NCBI GenBank assembly: GCA_003225315.1
Contig: QHZD01000024.1
Location: forward strand, 62,001-126,000
Length of the DNA stretch: 64,000 bases
DNA from: Acidobacteriota bacterium
GTDB taxonomy: Bacteria; Acidobacteriota; Terriglobia; Acidiferrales; UBA7541
Direction: 5' to 3'
Below are positions 59,694 to 64,000 of this stretch, one piece after another (the stretch's first letter is position 1; every line of letters begins with the position of its first letter). The notes beneath the pieces are model-generated. The model saw nothing but the letters and a program-made list of their open reading frames with translations. It searched no databases and was not told the DNA's origin. Position numbers and translations under genes: made by a program.

Positions 59694-61508
59694 TTAGCGC
59701 GCGGGGCGAACGGCAGCCCGCTCCGGGTCGAAAATGGGCACCGTGAAATGAAACTGTGAGCCCTGGCCCACTTCGCTTTCCACCCAGATGCGACCTCCGT
59801 GAACTTCCACAAGATGTTTGGCGATGGAAAGTCCCAGACCGGTGCCGCCGACTTCGCGGGAGCGCGCGACGTCAACGCGGTAGAAGCGTTCGAAGATGCG
59901 GGATTGATCCGCTCGCGGGATGCCAATGCCGGTGTCGGAAACCGTGAAGATTACTTCGGTGCCGTTCGCAGATGCGCTGATCATGATTTGGCCGCCAGAG
60001 GGAGTGTACTGCATGGCGTTGTCGAGCAAATTTTGCAGCACTTCGGCGATGCGGCGGCGATCCGCGGCGATGTCCGGCAAGGGCTGTTGCAGATTCACGG
60101 AAATGCGCAGATCTTTTTCGGCGGCGGGGCGCTGCGTGGTTTCGATGCAGCTCTCAACGAATTGGGAAACACCGAGCCGGCGAATCTCCAGCTCGAGCCG
60201 ATCGGCGTCCATTTTCGAGAGCATGAGCAAGTCTTCGGTGAGCCGCGCGAGACGCCGGGAGTGCTCGAGGATGATCTCGAGGAAGTGGAGGCGATTTTGC
60301 GGATCGTCGATGGCGCCGGCAAGAAGCGTTTCCGCAAAACCCTGAATCGCAGTGAGCGGTGTCCGGAGTTCGTGGGAAACGTTGGCAACAAAATCGCGGC
60401 GCACGCGTTCGAGTTTGCGCAGCTCGGTGATGTCATGCAGCACAATCACCGCGCCGGAAGTTTCCGCGGCGCGGACGGATGCGACGGTGACCGCAAAAAA
60501 ATGCTGGCGCAGGGTGCCGGTAACAATCTCGGTCTCAACGCGAGGCTCGCCTTTTAAGACGCCGCGCACCGCCTCAATCAGTTCTGTTTGACGCACCACT
60601 TCAACGAGCGCTTTCCCGGATTGCGGCGGCATGTCCAGATCCAGGATTTCAGCGAATCCTTCATTTGAAAAGAGCAGGCGCTCAGAAGAGTTCACGACGG
60701 CAACGCCCTCCACCATGCTTGCAAGAATCGCCGAGGAAAGATTGCGCTCTTCGGTTAGCGCGCGAATGGTGCCGTCGAGCTGGGCCGCGGTTTGATTGAG
60801 CGAGACTGCCAGCGAATCAAGAGTGTCACCCGAACGATCCGCTTCGATGGGGCGAAAATCGCCTTCAGCCACGCGGAGCGAAAACTTCGTGAGCCGGTCC
60901 ACGCGGTCGGAGAAGGACCGGGATATCAACAGGGACGCCGTGCCAGTAACGAGCAGCATGACGAGCGACGCCAACCAAAGGCGCCGGCGGAATTCCCAGA
61001 TCGCCCGGTCCACAGTTTGCAAAGGTAGAGCGAAACGCAGGACCACGGGCGGCGCGCCAGCAGGGGACAACCGAACGGCATAATAAAGCAGATCACTCTT
61101 GATGGTGACGCTGTGGCGAATGGACTGGCCATCGCCCTTGGCAAAAGCATCGCGAATCTCGGGGCGACCGGCGTGATTCTCCATCGTCGAGGGGTCGGAC
61201 TGCGAGTCCGCCAGCACCTGGCCGTTGGATGCGATGACCGTGACACGCACTCCGCTGGCGGCCATCTGCGCGACCCAGGTTTCGATGCAGGCGAATTCCC
61301 GCGATGCCGTATAGGAGCAGTTGATAAGCTGGGGTGGATGCGCGAGGGCGATACGCGCAATGGCTGCGAGTTCTTCGAAACCGTTGCGCTCGTAGTCACG
61401 CCGGAGGGCGCGCTCGGCATAGAAATCGACGGGGAGCAGGACCGCGATCAGCAGGGCGAAAAAGGCAAAACCGAGTTTCCAGAAAAGATTAAGCCGCACG
61501 GGTTTCAA
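59694..61508 (-). CDS. phoR: PhoR sensor histidine kinase, TTG start
   Basis: Membrane histidine kinase for PhoB, 604 residues. Seen: two transmembrane helices (about 10-30 and 176-198) around a periplasmic sensor domain of about 145 residues, a HAMP region ([18 protein letters not shown]), a PAS domain (about 255-360), HisKA with the phospho-acceptor His379 in [14 protein letters not shown], and HATPase with N-box [18 protein letters not shown] and [15 protein letters not shown]. The TTG start overlaps the phoB stop by 20 bp; GTG at 61499 is an alternative. The large periplasmic domain differs from E. coli PhoR, which has almost none. Confidence 0.93.
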   Translation of the reverse strand: MKPVRLNLFWKLGFAFFALLIAVLLPVDFYAERALRRDYERNGFEELAAIARIALAHPPQLINCSYTASREFACIETWVAQMAASGVRVTVIASNGQVLADSQSDPSTMENHAGRPEIRDAFAKGDGQSIRHSVTIKSDLLYYAVRLSPAGAPPVVLRFALPLQTVDRAIWEFRRRLWLASLVMLLVTGTASLLISRSFSDRVDRLTKFSLRVAEGDFRPIEADRSGDTLDSLAVSLNQTAAQLDGTIRALTEERNLSSAILASMVEGVAVVNSSERLLFSNEGFAEILDLDMPPQSGKALVEVVRQTELIEAVRGVLKGEPRVETEIVTGTLRQHFFAVTVASVRAAETSGAVIVLHDITELRKLERVRRDFVANVSHELRTPLTAIQGFAETLLAGAIDDPQNRLHFLEIILEHSRRLARLTEDLLMLSKMDADRLELEIRRLGVSQFVESCIETTQRPAAEKDLRISVNLQQPLPDIAADRRRIAEVLQNLLDNAMQYTPSGGQIMISASANGTEVIFTVSDTGIGIPRADQSRIFERFYRVDVARSREVGGTGLGLSIAKHLVEVHGGRIWVESEVGQGSQFHFTVPIFDPERAAVRPAR

Positions 61509-62184
61509 ACAAGTACCCCGCGCCCCGGACGGTTTTCAAATGTACGGGGTTTTCCGGATCGGACTCGATTTTTTCACGCAAACGGCGGACGTAGACGTCC
61601 ACGCTGCGCGGCGTAACGAAACGATCCGTTCCCCAGACTGCATCGAGCAATTGATCACGGGTAAAGACACGGTTGGGGCGCGAGGCAAGGTAATAGAGCA
61701 GCCGGAATTCTAGCGTGCTGAGCGGTACGGCTTTCCCGGCATGACTGACGCGATAGGACGCCGGATCAATCGCCAGCTTTCCGATCTCAATGGTTCGCGG
61801 TGCGTCGGCGGGCGGCTCGGCACGGCGGAGCAGCGCCTTGACCCGCGCGAGCAATTCGCGCGGACTGAAGGGCTTGGTCACGTAATCGTCGGCGCCCATT
61901 TCAAGCCCCACGACGCGGTCGGCTTCTTCGCCGCGGGCCGTGAGCATGAGAATGGGCAAACGATTAAGCGAATCATCCCGGCGAATCTCCCGGCAAATCT
62001 CCAGGCCGGAGAGTTTCGGGAGCATGAGGTCGAGAAGCAAGAGATCCGGTGGCGTTTTTTTCAAGGTGGTCAGGCCGGTGCTGCCGTCATGAGCAGAACT
62101 GACCTGAAAGCCTTCGTTCGCGAGATTGTAACGAACCAGTTCGACGATATCGCGGTCGTCTTCGATAATAAGGATGCGTTTCAT
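61489..62184 (-). CDS. phoB: PhoB response regulator
   Basis: OmpR/PhoB-family transcription factor of 231 residues from the ATG at 62184; the upstream frame extension has no protein character. Seen: receiver domain with the phospho-acceptor Asp52 (LLLLDLMLP), acidic pocket EDD (residues 8-10), Lys in [15 protein letters not shown], then a winged-helix DNA-binding domain ([30 protein letters not shown] in part; [23 protein letters not shown]). A Pho box 148 nt upstream suggests autoregulation. Overlaps phoR by 20 bp. Confidence 0.93.
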   Translation of the reverse strand: MKRILIIEDDRDIVELVRYNLANEGFQVSSAHDGSTGLTTLKKTPPDLLLLDLMLPKLSGLEICREIRRDDSLNRLPILMLTARGEEADRVVGLEMGADDYVTKPFSPRELLARVKALLRRAEPPADAPRTIEIGKLAIDPASYRVSHAGKAVPLSTLEFRLLYYLASRPNRVFTRDQLLDAVWGTDRFVTPRSVDVYVRRLREKIESDPENPVHLKTVRGAGYLFETRAA

Positions 62185-62331
62185 GCCGTTTGAGCGTACC
62201 GCACGCCGGCTTGGCGGCAGTGTACCGTAGGACGGCGAGTTGCGGTAGGCATTGGGAAGTATTTGATCACTCGAGATTTGACGAGACACGGCTAATTGTC
62301 TCAGCAACGCGGCTCGCTTAGGTAACGCGGC

Positions 62332-62359
62332 GTTTACATGAATGTGAATGTCGTGTTAA
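62332..62359 (-). promoter_or_regulatory. Candidate Pho box upstream of phoB
   Basis: Minus strand: TTAACA, TTCACA and GTAAAC at exact 11-bp intervals, between the sucA stop and phoB. Three hexamers in phase make this, with the pstS site, one of the better boxes in the window. Confidence 0.75.
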
Positions 62360-62371
62360 AGCCGGGGAAGC

Positions 62372-64000
62372 CTAAGCGCTGCTTGAAGTTGTGAAGGCGA
62401 GGGCCAGGAGCGTCTTTTGCTCCAGCTCGTGGGCTTTGGCGGAACCGGTTGCCGGGCTGGCGCTGGCCGAACGCTTGACGGACCGGAAGTTGAGTCCCCT
62501 GGCCTTCGCGAGGCGTTCGAATCGCGGCAAGATATATCCTGCTGCACCCATGTTGCCGGGTTCCTCTTGCACCCAGATAATCTCGCGCGCGTTGGGATAC
62601 TCGTCGATGGCCGCGGCGATTTCCGTGCGCGGCAGCGGATAGAGCTGGTCGAGAAAGAAGATGGCCGTGTTGGTGTCCTGCCGGCGGCGGCGTTCGCCGC
62701 GCAACTCGTGGCCGACTTTTCCGCTGGCGATCAGGATGCGACCCGCGTCCAACACTTCGCGGTCGGGAACCAGCGGGAGAAAACGCGGTTTCGTAAATTC
62801 CTCGATATTGGAGCTTGCGTCGGGGTGGCGCAGCATGCTCTTCGGCGTGAAAACGATCAGCGGCTTACGCCACGCTCTGCGTACCTGGCGGCGCAGCATG
62901 TGGAAATACTGCGCAGCGGTCGAGGGCTGGCAAATTTGCATGTTGTCTTCGGCGGCGAGCTGCATGAATCGTTCCATGCGCGCGCTGGAATGTTCCGGTC
63001 CCTGCCCTTCGTAGCCATGAGGCAACAGCATCACAATGCCGGCCGGTAAATTCCATTTATCTTCACCGGCGCTGATGAACTGGTCGATGATCACCTGCGC
63101 GCCGTTGGCAAAATCACCGAACTGTGCCTCCCACAAGACGAGCGCTTCGGGATAGTCACGGCTGAAGCCATATTCGAATCCGAGGCAGCCCGCCTCGGAA
63201 AGAGAAGAATTGTAGATTTCGCAGAAGGCCTGATTTGGCGAAAGATGCGAGAGCGGAAGGTAATCGTGCTCATTCACGTTGTCGACCAGCACCGCATGGC
63301 GCTGATTGAACGTGCCGCGCTGCGAGTCCTGCCCCGTGAGACGGATGGGATTGCCTTCCAGAACGATGGAACCAAACGCCAGAGCTTCCGCGAATCCGTA
63401 ATCTACGGCTCGCTTTCCGTGACCCATCTCGGAACGCTGTTCCAGCAGCTTCAGGATTTTCGGATGAACGTGAAAGCCCTCCGGCACGCGCACAAGTCCA
63501 TCGGTGATTCCCGCCAGCTTTTCCTGTGTCAGCCCAGTATCGACTTCGTACTCTGGTTTGTACGGGCCATGCGAATACGGCGCCCAGTATTCAGGCAGCT
63601 TGCGGAGGTGCGGGATTTTTTTCAGCGCGCGCGCCTTGGTCTGTTCTTCCTCGTATTCTTTGCGAACTGTCTCCGCGATCTGCGTCGAGTCGATACCGGT
63701 GCGCTCGGCGTAAATCTTCCAAAGCGGCGGATGATTCTTGATGCGTTCGTAAAGAAGCGGCTGCGTGATGGTAGGATCGTCGACTTCGCTGTGGCCATGC
63801 CGGCGGTAGCCGATGATGTCCACGACCACGTCGCCGCCAAACGTGGCGCGATACTCGGTGGCGATTTTGCCCACGCGCACAACGGCATCCGGGTCTTCCG
63901 CGTTCACGTGGAAGATCGGCACAGACTGCCGCTTGGCAATGTCTGAGGCGAAACGTGAAGAATGTTCCTGAGTCGGCCGCGTCGTGAATCCGATAAGGTT
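62372..64000 (-). CDS. sucA: 2-oxoglutarate dehydrogenase E1 component, 5' truncated by window
   Basis: C-terminal 542 or so residues of the thiamine-diphosphate E1 enzyme that decarboxylates 2-oxoglutarate in the TCA cycle. The frame is open to the window end; the sequence at the edge (LIGFTTRPTQEHSS) is already mid-protein. Seen: IFHVNAEDPDAVVRV, GYRRHGHSEVDDPTITQPL (in part RRHGHSEVDDP), RLTGQDSQRGTFNQRHAVL (in part GQDSQRGTF), FEYGFSRDYPEALVLWEAQFGDFANGAQVI (in part WEAQFGDFANGAQ), and MLLPHGYEGQGPEHSSAR (in part HGYEGQGPEHSS). The active-site glutamate for ThDP activation lies in the pyrimidine-domain part present here. Confidence 0.95.
   Translation of the reverse strand, partial: NLIGFTTRPTQEHSSRFASDIAKRQSVPIFHVNAEDPDAVVRVGKIATEYRATFGGDVVVDIIGYRRHGHSEVDDPTITQPLLYERIKNHPPLWKIYAERTGIDSTQIAETVRKEYEEEQTKARALKKIPHLRKLPEYWAPYSHGPYKPEYEVDTGLTQEKLAGITDGLVRVPEGFHVHPKILKLLEQRSEMGHGKRAVDYGFAEALAFGSIVLEGNPIRLTGQDSQRGTFNQRHAVLVDNVNEHDYLPLSHLSPNQAFCEIYNSSLSEAGCLGFEYGFSRDYPEALVLWEAQFGDFANGAQVIIDQFISAGEDKWNLPAGIVMLLPHGYEGQGPEHSSARMERFMQLAAEDNMQICQPSTAAQYFHMLRRQVRRAWRKPLIVFTPKSMLRHPDASSNIEEFTKPRFLPLVPDREVLDAGRILIASGKVGHELRGERRRRQDTNTAIFFLDQLYPLPRTEIAAAIDEYPNAREIIWVQEEPGNMGAAGYILPRFERLAKARGLNFRSVKRSASASPATGSAKAHELEQKTLLALAFTTSSSA

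Overview
The window looks like a chromosomal segment of an Acidobacteriota bacterium (soil-type, probably the Terriglobia / Koribacter side), moderately GC rich. The basis is the family content, not a database match. It holds a PadR-type regulator next to an 888-residue permease of the acidobacterial duplicated orphan permease (ADOP) architecture, several secreted proteins with carboxypeptidase-regulatory-like domains, PilZ singletons, Tat-exported Gfo/Idh/MocA, amidase and phosphoesterase proteins, and many intergenic REP-like palindromes. TTG and GTG starts with a good Shine-Dalgarno sequence are frequent.

Layout. 0-6.2 kb, plus strand: a surface-polysaccharide cluster (two GT-B glycosyltransferases, an acyltransferase, a SAM methyltransferase, a Wzy/WaaL-like membrane protein). 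6.2-12 kb: a secreted START-like protein, a possible structured RNA with a strong terminator, and a minus-strand Tat phosphoesterase, cupredoxin, DUF2231 and DUF420-like cluster that diverges from an ECF sigma / zinc anti-sigma pair. 12-20 kb: a secreted DUF4139 protein with an inserted carboxypeptidase-regulatory domain, a small DUF4242-like protein, a second ECF sigma factor, two PilZ proteins, citrate synthase and SerC. 20-26 kb: an unrecognised protein, a RibD-C/DHFR-like reductase, a GIY-YIG protein embedded in REP-like repeats, and RNase R. 26-36 kb: PuuD-N-like membrane protein, ADOP permease with PadR, tRNA-Leu(CAG), a small membrane protein, a SnoaL-like protein, a large PIG-L protein and an APC permease. 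36-51.6 kb: TPR protein, TIG/propeller lipoprotein, GlpX, M14 peptidase, amidase, LysE exporter, Gfo/Idh/MocA, a cysteine-rich small protein, S41 peptidase, two secreted proteins.

51.6-62.4 kb is one complete phosphate-starvation locus on the minus strand: phoB-phoR, a second phoU, a coiled-coil outer-membrane porin, then pstS-pstC-pstA-pstB-phoU. Four intergenic spots upstream of phoB, phoU2, the porin and pstS carry hexamers of the form (T/G)TNAC(A/C) or close variants repeated exactly every 11 bp in the same orientation. That is the geometry of Pho boxes, so the four transcripts probably form one PhoB regulon. The window ends inside sucA (2-oxoglutarate dehydrogenase E1), whose 5' end lies outside.

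The least explained material is the REP-like repeats at 22.4-23.2, 47.2-48.1 and 52.3 kb (including one copy split by a 43-nt miniature inverted-repeat element), the structured region at 7.2-7.4 kb, and the ECF-linked cupredoxin/phosphoesterase cluster.
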